A DNA stretch of 16,735 bases from Chromera velia (GCA_018398765.1 JAHBMJ010001973.1:7172-23906), one strand, 5' to 3'; shown: positions 1 to 7,733, counted from the first letter of the stretch. The notes: generated from the letters alone by a model not told the origin. Program-made: numbers and translations.

Positions 1-792
1 GGGGGGGGGGGGAACGAAGAATACCCTCCAGACTTTGAGGGTGAAGAAGAGGGGGCACCGGGGGTCGTTTCTAAAAGCAGCAGAGCCTCCGTCTCTGTCC
101 CAGCCCGCCGAGATGTTCCTCTAATGCTCTCAGTGCCTCCCTCCACTGGCATTTCGTTGGTCTCCTGGATCCCTCTGGGGGACGGCTCTAGGCTGTCGAG
201 TGGAGTGGTTCTGCCGTGGCATTTCAGTGTTGAGTTGAAGGGCGGGGGGGGGTTTACGGACTTTGTTGGTCATGAGGATAGACTCCGAGGCTCGTTGCTG
301 GTCGTTCACTTATTCTTCCACTCCCAGAGACTCCGATCTCGAGGGGTGCCTGTGAGAGACGACCCACGATTCGATGAGCATCTGGGGTTCCTCCACACAC
401 CCGTGAGCAGCAACCAGTCGGCCAGTCTGTTGATGGACCTCCACCTTCCTTTGCACGTTGTGGTGACAAAAGAAGATCCGTGTGATGGTGACCCGGGTGC
501 GGGGGGAGGTTTCAGGGTGTCTCCTGGGGAAGAGAGTGGCCCCGGAAGGCAGAGTTTACATCCGGAAATTGTGTCCGTGCCCTGCCCGTCTGGCCCTGGG
601 GGAAGGAGCAGCACGTACGTGTCAACCGTGCTTGTGTCACAGGAGGTGACTGACTGGAAGAGGGTGCTCGTAGGAGGAGGGGGAGGGGCAGAGAGCCGCA
701 CGGACCTTGTGCTGGACCTGAAGGGTGTGGGTGAGAGGGACAGACTGACGGTGGGCGTTTTGGGCCTGCGCTTGAGCCTTCTGCCCCGACAG
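1..792 (+). CDS. CEP76: CEP76 exon 1 of window (partial), C2 domain
   Basis: The reading frame is open from base 1 with no stop, so the exon or gene continues upstream; the Met at 124 is internal. It begins NEEYPPDFEGEEEG, an acidic stretch, then a beta-rich C2-like region at residues 99-260. Gly/Pro-rich loops interrupt it, including GDPGAGGGF and VGGGGG, longer than I would expect in animal homologues. It ends in phase 0 at a CAG codon before the donor GTGAGT (793). Long open frames on the minus strand across this exon are shadows. Confidence 0.85.
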
Positions 793-3700
793 GTGAGTGA
801 GAAAGGAAACAGGAGACAGACGGCACGAAACGACTTTATGTTGGAAGAAATTGATAATTAAAGTGTGATCCTGTTCCATGCGTCTGACTCGAGCTCTCAC
901 TGTTGTTTCCTCCCAGGCTGTCGTGCGGTTGATCAAGTAAGTGTCTTTAATTTTCTTTCTCTGTGCCTTCGAGAAGAAATGTGAAGTGGCCTCGACCGTC
1001 GACTTCTCTTTCTCATTTGACCTCCGATGGATCATCCACTTTGAATTTCTTTCATCAATTTCTTCTCCCCGGAGTCGTGGATCTATCCCTCTCTCACTGC
1101 TTCCTATCCCCCCCCCCTGTCCCCTCACTCCAAACAAAAAAAAAAAGAGTGGAGACCCATCTCAGGGAGGGGCGGCGTCAGTACATGGAGGCCCTCCTTT
1201 GTCGTCTGTGCTTTCGAGGGAGGCAGAGAAGAAGAAACAAAGGTTCGGGAGGGGGGGGATTGATGACGGAGTATGAAGGGAGGGAAGGGCAGATGCGTGT
1301 GGCCAAATTCTTGCCATTAATTGTTCTGCGTGCTGCATGGCTGTGCCCCCTCGCGTCTGTGCAGTATCATATCTCTCGATGACAAGAAAAGAATGAATTC
1401 ATACGCAGTGCCTTCATTTCACTCACCTTCCAGAGCCCCGTTGGTGCTTGCGAACTTTTTTTTTTGTCTCTTGGACTTGGTGTCCCTGCGTTTGTGCACA
1501 TCAAATCAAACTGCCCACCTTCATCAGAACACAACATAGATAGAAGTTGTTTCGTATTAATCACTTATCTTCTGATTGATTGCAGAGACAGTGTTTCGTA
1601 TTAATCAATTATCTTCTGATTGATTGCAGAGACAGTGTTTCGTATTAATCAATTATCTTCTGATTGATTGCAGAGACGGTGCCCTCCGCACAGCATTTGC
1701 GTCTGCGGATTCGTGGTGGAGGGAATTTCGGTGTACCCACCCCTCCCTAGGCTCGCGTCTGGTCAAACCGTTTGCGCAAAACGAACAGAGAGACTTCCTC
1801 CCTGTGTGCTCCTTTGTGGCACCTCTCGGTCGGTCGGTCGGTCGGTCTGGTGGTCCGGTCCATACAGGGGGGGGGCTTGCGATCGATCTCTCTCTATGCC
1901 TGTGTATTCCATGCAACACTCTTCTCTTCTGAGAAAATGGATCCTTCCATATCTCCTCCCCGTCCTGTCTGCCTTCCTTTATTCCCTGCCTCCTTTGCGT
2001 GGTTTTCTTTCGCTTTCTGCATTTGTCTCCTGCCCTGTGGTTTTCTTTCGCTTTCTGCATTCGTCTCCTGCCCTGTGGTTTTCTTTCGCTTTCTGCATTT
2101 GTCTCCTGCCCTGTGGTTTTCTTTCGCTTTCTGCCTGCATTTGTCTCCTGCCCTGTGGTTTTCTTTCGCTTTCTGCATTTGTCTCCTGCCCTGTGGTTTT
2201 CTTTCGCTTTCTGCATTTGTCCCCTGCCCTGTGGTTTTCTTTCGCTTTCTGCATTTGTCCCCTGCCCTGTGGTTTTCTTTCGCTTTCTGCATTTGTCTCC
2301 TGCCCTGTGGTTTTCTTTCGCTTTCTGCATTTGTCTCCTGCCCTGTGGTTTTCTTTCGCTTTCTGCATTTGTCTCCTGCCCAAAAGAAAAAACAAAACTG
2401 CCTGCTTCGGACTTAATTTCCCTCACCCTGACAGAGCACCCAATCGCTGCATGGACTGACTGGCTGATGGACTGACTGATTGATTGATTCCTGAATTGAC
2501 TGACTGACTGCCTGCAGGCCCGTCTGCTCAGTCTGGTTCCGTCCTGAATGACCTCTCTGCCCCTTCTGTCGGCTGTGTGCCTTCTTCTTCCTCTTCTGCA
2601 TCTACTGGGTGGGCCTGGAGAGAGAGGGAGGTCTCAGGAGTGATGGCATTCGATCATGCAGGAGAGGCTGCGCGCTTCGTGGCCCTCCTCCCGTGGCAAC
2701 TGGAAGTCAGTCCGTCCGTCCGTTACTCAATTTGTTGGTGAGGCAGATACGCATGAATTGGATGGAGCAGAGACTGGATTCTCACTGTCAAATGCAGAAA
2801 CCTCCTCCTGCCTGTTCGGGGTCGCTTGAGAAACGTCTTCTGCGGAGGCACGAGGACTTCACTTCGATGATGTGTTGGAAACAATTCGTTTTATTATTTT
2901 TTTTTGCGCATGCATGCCTCGATGGCTTGGTTGACTTTCCGATCGAGACACTGATGCACTGATGGCCATTCGGCCTCTGTCTGTTTTTCTCTGAGCTCTG
3001 TTTTTCTTCTTCTCTTCTGTTGAGTGAATGGAATGAGTGTGCGTGGATGCAGAGTTGCTCTGGGGGGAGGCTGAAGGGAGAAGTAGGAGGAGGACCGAGC
3101 TTTCGTGTTGGTGTTGGGGGGGGCCGAGGGGGAGGCGGGGGGTCTCTGAGGGGAAGGGGGGCTACGGGGGGGGACTTTTGGTTTTCCCTTCAGGCCGTTC
3201 TTGCATCGGGAGGTGCGTGTGCGGGTGTGGAGGAACGCGCATGTCTCCTCTGCTCTCTTCTGCTGGGTCTCTCTTTGGACGCCTGGGTCTGCGTCGGTAC
3301 GTCCTTTTTCTTTCTTTGTGTTTTTTCTTTGACGTTGTTTGTGGATGTGTAGATGGGTCTGCGTCAGTATTTCCTTTTTCTTTCTTTGTGTCTTTTCTCT
3401 ACAGTGTCTGAGGACAGTTAGATCGGGCATGCGTTTGCCGTGACGTCGGGCTTTCTTCATGCTGAAAATGTTCGTATGACCACTCTTCGACTATCTATCT
3501 GACACGGAGATGCTTTCCTGCTTCTTTTTCCCTTCCTTCCATGCTTCCTTCCTGCCTGCCTGGCTGGCAGTGCCCGCCTGTCCTCCCTGGGTCCTTCCTT
3601 AAAGTTTTCGTTCTTTCGTTCCTGTCTTTCTCTTGTTTGTGTTTGCCTTTGATCACGAGCCGATCTTATTGTGCTGTGCACAGAAAGAAAAACAAACAGG

Positions 3701-6700
3701 AAAAGTAGACAAAAATGGTCAAGAGAGAATAAACCAAAGAAGTATTCTTTCTCTTTTCTTCCCCAGAGAAAGCTCTGTCCGTCTTCTTTCTCTTTTCTTC
3801 TCTTCTTGCATTCCCCAGAGAGAGCTCTGTCCGTCTTCTTTCTTTCTGTCCAGAGTCGTCCGGAAAGCGCTTGCTCCCATTCTCTTGTTTGTCTGTGCTG
3901 CCTCCCGCGCAGCCCTCTGCATGCATAGGCACGGACGTCGGTCGGAAGGTTTGTCTTTGTGTGCGAGCAGCCTGGTGGATGCAACGTGAATGAGTGTCTA
4001 TGTCGGTTTATCCGTCCGTCTGTGTATCTGCAGGCAGGAAGGCTAGAGGAGCCCCTCACTACTGGGTGATGACGCGGCGACTTCATGAAGAGGTGGACGC
4101 TCGGGAGGTCTGCACTTTCTGGGACCCTCTCACGGGTCCGTTGGGTGTTCGGGTGTGGTGACTGTATGTATGGACATCTGAGGGTGTGGTGACTGTATGT
4201 ATGGACATCTGAGGGTGTGGTGACTGTATGGATGGACATCTGTTCGAGGGTGTGATGACTGTATGTATGGACATCTGAGGGTGTGGAGGCTGCATGGATG
4301 GACATCTGTTCGAGGGTGTGGTGACTGTATGGATGGACATCTGTTCGAGGGTGTGGTGAGTGTATGGATGGACATCTGTTCGAGGGTGTGGTGAGTGTAT
4401 GTATGGACATCTGTTCGAGGGTGTGGTGACTGTATGGATGGACATCTGTTCGAGGGTGTGGTGAGTGTATGTATGGACATCTGTTCGAGGGTGTGGTGAG
4501 TGTATGGATGGACATCTGTTCGAGGGTGTGGTGACTGTATGTATGGACATCTGTTCGAGGGTGTGGTGACTGTATGTATGGACATCTGTTCGAGGGTGTG
4601 GTGAGTGTATGTATGGACATCTGTTCGAGGGTGTGGTGACTGTATGTATGGACATCTGTTCTTGCGGGGCTGGAGGGTCTTCTGGGTGGGCGCATGCCTG
4701 CCTGGGTGCTCGTGCGTGAGAAGTACACAATCAATGAAGTGGACAGACTGAGAAGATGAATGGACTCTCCTAGTTGTCTCTCGTCTTGGCACTGCTTTCG
4801 AGGTTTTCTCCCCACAAGGGATTAGTTTGTTTGTTTGTTTGTTTGTTTCTGAGCTCTGCATGTGCGCCAGCTGCCCCGTCCCTCTCTTAAGCAAAGAAGA
4901 GAAAAAAAGGAGATCGAGTGATTAGTCGACTGATGCATCGCTAGATCGATCGATCGATCGATCAGATAAATGCATGCTCAGGAGAGGAGGGTGGACAGGT
5001 GGAGGGATCGGTTCAGCAGAAGTAGCAAAAGGAAAGCGCTGGAGGCTCTTTTCTCGTCACTCCACTGAGTTTCCGTGATGCCGAATTCCAAACACGCGTT
5101 GAATTCTAAAAACGAATGGATGCATGAATGGATGCATGAATGAATGAATGAATACGTTAACTCAGGACGGCGTTGGGACTCTCGTCGAGACTTTCGTTCC
5201 CTGGTCTCTGAATTCGGGAAGCTCCACTCTGTGTTCAACCACCGGGACTTCTTTGCTCTCAGAAGGGAGGAGGATGACCTCTCCAAGATCCTTCTGCATG
5301 ATGACCCCCACTCAAAGCTGGCGGCCTTTTCTCTCAGCTTCGCGTTTGAGGAAGACAGCGAAAATTGGGACCGTCTGCCTGAGTGTGTGAGTCGGTCTGC
5401 CGAGCTAAAACCGTTGCAGTCGCTCCGAGAAAGTCTGGCCCTGCTTGAGGAGACGGGACGAGTGAGGGGGGCTGCGTGGAGCCTGCCGTGGCCTCCTGCG
5501 TGTGCGGGATCGGACTTTTGTGACGTCGCGTTGGGCCGGTGGTGGGGCCCTCGTGACATTTTCGTGAGGTCTGCCGCGACGGAAACTCAGGTGGGAGGGG
5601 GGAGGGGGGGGTTTCTTTAGATTTTTGCATCATGCAGAGATTTTCTACGTCTATTTTTGCCTTCCTTCATCACGTTCTCTCTCACCCTTTCCTTCCTGCA
5701 TGCGCATGAGAACTGTGTCTCCAAATGCTCCACCCGATGATGTGCGCATGTGAAGTGAAGGCAGGGTGCAGATCTGCCTGCCTGCCTGCCTGTCTTGGGT
5801 TTCATCTTTCTGTATCTCTACACATGTGTGTGTCCGGATAGATGTGCGTATCCCAATAATGCATGTTTGTGTATTTTCCCCAGGTGAACCGGTATCTGTC
5901 CGAGTGCGTTTACTTTCATACAGAATTCTTTTTCATACAGAATTCCTTTTCATACAGAATTCTTTTTCTGTATGAAAATAATGCGTGTTTGTGTATCTTC
6001 AGGTGAACCGGTATCTGTCCGAGTGCGTGGGTGCCTACCGGAGGCAGGTTGCGCGTCTGGAGGCAGGAGGAGCTTCTTCTTCCTCTTCCTCTTCTTCTTG
6101 TCCTCTCTCCTCGCTGACCTCCTTCGACCTCCAGCTGTTCAACGCTCTGGGCTCTGTGTTGCACGCCCACGAGGCCGTGAGGACTCTGCACGGGTCGAAC
6201 GGGAAATCTCTGCCTGTTCTCGAAAACCTCTTTCAGGTCTGTCCGTCAGTCCGTCTCCCTTTCGGTCAGCCAGGCAGGCAGGTGTCTTTCTGTACACCGA
6301 CCTTGGGTGTTTTTGGATTGGGCGTGCGTCAGTTTCAAAAGAGATACGTGACTAAAGCAGAAAAAAAGAATAGCCAAATGGAGGGAAAGCGGAAGTAATC
6401 CAACGTACATTATTTGATCGGATCTGCGTGAGAGAAAGCGTGTGGACGAAGCGACTCCATGAGAGGGACAGCGACTGCGGGCCCCCCTTTTTCTACCTGC
6501 CTGGGTCCGTCCATGGAAACTCGCTCTGACAGCTTTCTTTCTTGTGTTGCCTCTTTCTTCTTTTTTTCCCTGCCTGCGTGTGTGTCCCTTTGCGTTCCTC
6601 TTCCTCGATCCTTTCTGCATGCAGGAGGCCATTCGGAACATCTGCGGGGAGAATCGGCTGTTCAAGGTGAGAAGAGAAGAGAAGAGAGGGTGCTTGCATG

Positions 6701-7332
6701 GATGGGAGGGAGGATATACCATGGGGAAAAAAGAGATTGTTTGGAAAAGAGATCTCTCTCCTTCTGTTCTGTCAAATCAAGATTTGTGTGTGTGTGTGGG
6801 GGGGGGGGGGGGGGGGGCTCTCCCACTGACTTCCCCCGGCCACGTTCGCTATTGCACTGATCAGAGAGCTGTACGTGATGGTATCACACTCTACTTAGAA
6901 CTTCACACAAACAGCTAGGGTTCATCTTGCCTTCGCAGATTTTCAATACAGGTTTGTTGGTATTCTGTCTTCTGTTCTGTTTCAATGTTCTCTTCGCTCC
7001 CCCCATTCCCATCCTTCCTGCTCAGAGCGGCTGGTCGGTCTTTGGTCTTCTCTCTCGTTTGTCTGTCAATTTGGCTGCATGGCCGTTTTTCTCTCTTCTC
7101 TTCTCTTTTCCATCCGTGCATGCAGGGCTGCCCCCTCCACTTTCCCCACTGCAACCCGTCGATGTTCTTCCCCGCCATGCTGGAGGACCCTGCATGTCGA
7201 GACGTCCTCAAGTCCTCCCCCTCAGGCAGGGGCGTCAGGTTCGCAGTGAGGTGTCGAATCTCCAATTTCCCTGAGGACGTCAGGAGCACGTGGGTCCTCC
7301 TGGCTGTCCTCCTGCCCCTCCCGTCTTCATGA
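1..7332 (+). CDS. CEP76: CEP76-like centrosomal protein, 5'-partial, ten exons
   Basis: Join of 1-792, 917-936, 1674-1828, 2638-2705, 3053-3296, 4034-4135, 5166-5590, 6003-6236, 6625-6666 and 7126-7332; 762 codons visible plus stop. CEP76 is a centriole/centrosome protein that in animals restrains centriole reduplication through CP110; it is built from a C2 domain and a transglutaminase-like (TGL) domain. Seen here: C2-type strands around residues 99-260 (LLVVHLFFHSQRLRS; GVGERDRLTVGVLGLRL), WWREF and SRLVKPFAQNE (about 284-306), VCSFVAPL, AARFVALLP (about 332-340), ACLLCSLLLG..LDAWVCVG (about 410-427), APHYWVMT, TFWDPLTG, VFNH (483-486), then EAIRNIC..NRLFK followed by GCPLHF and a final VRFAVRCRI..FP block. 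Order and spacing match my recollection of animal CEP76; CC2D2A, which shares the C2-TGL layout, fits the C-terminus less well. All exon phases are mutually consistent. The start codon and first exon(s) lie upstream. The identification is strong; individual weak splice sites (exons 2 and 4, start of exon 5) are less sure. Confidence 0.88.
917..936 (+). CDS. CEP76: CEP76 microexon (20 nt)
   Basis: Bounded by TTTCCTCCCAG upstream and a consensus GTAAGT donor at 937. It encodes AVVRLI plus two bases of a Lys codon completed by the first base of the next exon. The phases (0 in, 2 out) fit both neighbours exactly, and the position matches the stretch after the C2 domain in CEP76. Because it is so short, the call rests on splice consensus and phase alone. 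Confidence 0.65.
937..1673 (+). other. CEP76 intron with triplicated acceptor
   Basis: 737-bp intron with T-rich and A-rich patches and no supported coding content; open frames here lack family features. Its 3' end is the 44-bp triplication described separately. Confidence 0.7.
1549..1680 (+). repeat. 44-bp tandem triplication spanning a 3' splice site
   Basis: Three adjacent copies start at 1549, 1593 and 1637 with period 44 and only one or two differences. Each contains TTCGTATTAATCA, TATCTTCTGATTGATTGCAG and AGAC, i.e. a possible branch site, pyrimidine tract and AG. Only the third AG joins directly to the coding exon. Confidence 0.95.
1674..1828 (+). CDS. CEP76: CEP76 exon, WWREF / SRLVK.FAQ block
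   Basis: Encodes DGALRTAFASADSWWREF..SRLVKPFAQNE...LPVCSFVAPL, the linker between C2 and TGL domains and one of the clearest CEP76 signatures. The acceptor TTGCAG (ends 1673) is the third of three tandem copies of the same 3' splice site. The donor lies in a GGTC tandem repeat; the first G|GTCGGT leaves one base of a Gly codon, as the next exon requires. Confidence 0.85.
1828..1847 (+). repeat. (GGTC)5 microsatellite at a 5' splice site
   Basis: Five GGTC units begin at the last base of a coding exon, producing five equally spaced GT dinucleotides in near-identical context (GT at 1829, 1833, 1837, 1841, 1845). Confidence 0.9.
2001..2381 (+). repeat. 38-bp minisatellite, 10 copies
   Basis: Units start at 2001, 2039, 2077, 2115, 2157, 2195, 2233, 2271, 2309 and 2347; period 38 except one 42-bp unit carrying a CTGC duplication. 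The unit reads GGTTTTCTTTCGCTTTCTGC then ATTTGTCTCCTGCCCTGT. It lies wholly within a CEP76 intron (1829-2637). Because 38 is not a multiple of 3 and the unit lacks stops, several frames on both strands stay open; the resulting long Lys/Arg-rich minus-strand frames are artefacts. Confidence 0.95.
2454..2512 (+). repeat. Degenerate TGAC/TGAT tetranucleotide repeat
   Basis: Runs of TGAC and TGAT with interruptions, in the same intron as the 38-bp array and just before the alternative acceptor at 2517. Confidence 0.7.
2638..2705 (+). CDS. CEP76: CEP76 exon, AARFVALLP block
   Basis: Encodes VMAFDHAGEAARFVALLPWQLE; AARFV(S/A)LLP is a CEP76 hallmark. Donor GTCAGT at 2706, phase 0. The start is uncertain: acceptors CTGCAG (exon from 2518), CTCAG (2638) and ATGCAG (2662) are all in the same phase and give 62, 22 or 14 codons after the split Gly. 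I prefer 2638 because the distance from VCSFVAPL to AARF then matches the family, although 2518 has the better polypyrimidine context. Confidence 0.75.
2706..3052 (+). other. CEP76 intron, no other content seen
   Basis: 347-bp intron between the AARF and TGL exons. Apart from TCCG repeats near the donor and T-rich tracts I see nothing. Confidence 0.65.
3053..3296 (+). CDS. CEP76: CEP76 exon, Gly-rich insert and TGL cysteine region
   Basis: Encodes a Gly/Arg-rich insert (GVGGGRGGGGGSLRGRG), then DFWFSLQAVLASGGACAG..ERACLLCSLLLGLSLDAWVCV. The W-x-S-L-x-A-x-L...G-x-C...LLCSLLLG spacing matches the TGL nucleophile region of CEP76, with Cys401 at the expected site. The acceptor GGATGCAG (ends 3052) gives phase 0 but could lie elsewhere in the Gly-rich part. 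Donor G|GTACGT. The tail and donor of this exon are duplicated 70 bp downstream. Confidence 0.82.
3284..3402 (+). repeat. 70-bp duplication of exon tail and 5' splice site
   Basis: TGGGTCTGCGTC followed by a T-rich CCTTTTTCTTTCTTTGTGT stretch occurs at 3284 and again at 3354. The first copy contains the coding tail and the donor GTACGT; in the second the donor is changed to GTATTT. The rest of this intron (to 4033) is T-rich and holds another local repeat, CCCCAGAGARAGCTCTGTCC, at 3761 and 3813. Confidence 0.85.
4034..4135 (+). CDS. CEP76: CEP76 exon, TGL His/Asp region
   Basis: Encodes GRKARGAPHYWVMTRRLHEE..REVCTFWDPLTG across the junctions. Joined directly to the preceding exon it gives VCVG-R-KARGAPHYWV, the same length as VCVG-T-KAKG-PHAWV in animal CEP76. 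His435 and Asp457 occupy the second and third TGL active-site positions. Acceptor TATCTGCAG; donor G|GTCCGT. A 35-bp minisatellite starts 17 bases after the exon. Confidence 0.88.
4153..4661 (+). repeat. 31/35-bp minisatellite, 15 copies
   Basis: Units begin with GTGTGGTG at 4153, 4184, 4215, 4250, 4281 (GTGTGGAG), then every 35 bp from 4316 to 4631. Long units carry GGACATCTGTTCGAGG, short units GGACATCTGAGG, a 4-bp difference. Two further binary sites vary: GTGACTG/GTGAGTG and TGTATGTATG/TGTATGGATG. It lies in a CEP76 intron. Minus-strand frames of His/Thr/Pro-rich type here are repeat artefacts. Confidence 0.95.
4825..4848 (+). repeat. (GTTT)6 microsatellite
   Basis: Six uninterrupted GTTT units in a CEP76 intron. 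Confidence 0.95.
4944..4963. repeat. (ATCG)5 self-complementary microsatellite
   Basis: Five ATCG units; the tract is palindromic and could form a hairpin. Confidence 0.9.
5115..5151 (+). repeat. GAATGGATGCAT / GAAT repeats
   Basis: Two 12-bp GAATGGATGCAT units followed by GAAT tetranucleotides, 15 bases before a coding exon. Confidence 0.85.
5166..5590 (+). CDS. CEP76: CEP76 exon, VFNH block
   Basis: Encodes RRWDSRRDFRSLVSEFGK, then LHSVFNHRDFF and an acidic region ending in SAATETQ. GCVFNHQCF-like sequence followed by a Trp-containing acidic segment (SENWDRL) is typical of the region after the TGL domain. Acceptor CTCAG; the GA start completes the Gly codon opened by the previous exon (LTG|RRW). 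Donor CAG|GTGGGA, phase 0. The segment WSLPWPPACAGSDFCDVALGR looks lineage-specific. Confidence 0.85.
5591..6002 (+). other. CEP76 intron with decoy acceptor
   Basis: 412-bp intron. It contains the duplicated acceptor and exon start (5855-5909) and three TTTCATACAGAATTC repeats at about 5912-5965. No separate gene. Confidence 0.75.
5855..6028 (+). repeat. Duplication of a 3' splice site and exon start
   Basis: AATAATGCRTGTTTGTGTAT..CAG followed by GTGAACCGGTATCTGTCCGA and GTGCGT is present at 5855-5909 and 5977-6028. The downstream copy is the real exon start (6003). The coding starts are 119 bases apart, not a multiple of 3; using the upstream AG reads into a TGA. Confidence 0.93.
6003..6236 (+). 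CDS. CEP76: CEP76 exon, helical region with poly-Ser tract
   Basis: Encodes VNRYLSECVGAYRRQVARLE, a Ser run (eight) written with TCT/TCC, then LTSFDLQLFNALGSVLHAHE and LPVLENLFQ. It corresponds to the amphipathic segment of CEP76 before the C-terminal block. Acceptor GTATCTTCAG, donor CAG|GTCTGT, phase 0 both sides. Its first 26 bases and acceptor are duplicated upstream at 5855-5909; that copy leads to an in-frame stop and is treated as intronic. Confidence 0.85.
6237..6624 (+). other. CEP76 intron, no other content seen
   Basis: 388-bp pyrimidine-rich intron ending TGCATGCAG; no coding or structured content recognised. Confidence 0.7.
6625..6666 (+). CDS. CEP76: CEP76 exon of 42 nt (EAIRNIC..NRLFK)
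   Basis: Fourteen codons, EAIRNICGENRLFK, matching the E(F)x(D/E)AIRR....FK motif that precedes the C-terminal block of CEP76. Acceptor TGCATGCAG, donor AAG|GTGAGA, phase 0 on both sides. Confidence 0.87.
6785..6817 (+). repeat. (TG)n followed by G20
   Basis: TG repeat running into 20 consecutive G (6798-6817) in the last-but-one intron to last exon interval. Strong G-quadruplex potential, and a place where read length errors are likely. The rest of this intron (6667-7125) shows only T-rich sequence. Confidence 0.9.
7126..7332 (+). CDS. CEP76: CEP76 terminal exon
   Basis: Encodes GCPLHFPHCNPSMFF...VRFAVRCRISNFPEDVRSTWVLLAV and ends PLPSS-stop at 7330-7332. G(F/C)P(I/L)HF and VR.AVR.R(I/V)..(F/Y)P are the conserved C-terminal motifs of CEP76. 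The acceptor TGCATGCAG is the same 9-mer as in the previous intron. I see no AATAAA polyadenylation signal in the 300 bases after the stop. Confidence 0.87.
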   Translation, partial: GCPLHFPHCNPSMFFPAMLEDPACRDVLKSSPSGRGVRFAVRCRISNFPEDVRSTWVLLAVLLPLPSS

Positions 7333-7733
7333 AGATCGGTCTTTTGGAAGAATAGATCAATTTCCACCTGTACAGTGTCTTGGCGGGGGGGGGAATCATA
7401 AATTCAGACTAAGAACCCGGAGATGTGATTTGGTCCACGAGTGTGTACAGAAGACCGTCATTGCGCAACACAAAAGTATGATCGACAGACTTTGTACAGT
7501 ATTGGACAGTGTACAACGTTGAAGACTTACTTAAAGTTCCGGTGCCGCCCACTCTAGCGCTCACTACGCCGCGTTGAAATGTAGCAATGCAGGTTACACG
7601 TTGCACGATGGCGCAGAGATCCGGATTCCATGCAACAGTCTGTTTTATCTCTGTTGTTTGATTAGTGTGTTTACAAAAAGATTCTTACCGCACTTTCCAG
7701 TTTTTACATGATAATATTTAAGTTTATGAAATG

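Noticed and set aside
1653-2426. Long minus-strand Lys/Arg-rich repeat ORFs
   Set aside because: They are the 38-bp minisatellite read in the reverse direction; several frames stay open because the unit lacks stops.
2894-3460. 188-codon minus-strand ORF opposite the TGL exon
   Set aside because: Low-complexity Lys/Pro composition and overlap with a conserved exon on the other strand.
3929-3948. A 20-nt microexon (GC ACG GAC GTC GGT CGG AAG) after VCVG
   Set aside because: It has an AG and GT, but joining 3296 directly to 4034 gives VCVGRKARGAPHYWV with the family length and correct phase, so the extra exon is not needed.
4153-4661. CRISPR-like array
   Set aside because: Units are contiguous with no unique spacers, and the setting is a eukaryotic intron.
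3457-4815. 452-codon minus-strand ORF rich in His, Thr, Pro
   Set aside because: It is produced by the 35-bp minisatellite and lies across two CEP76 exons that match the family on the plus strand.
7540-7640. Possible tRNA or Pol III A/B-box gene
   Set aside because: No cloverleaf or GGTTCRANNCC box could be found by eye.
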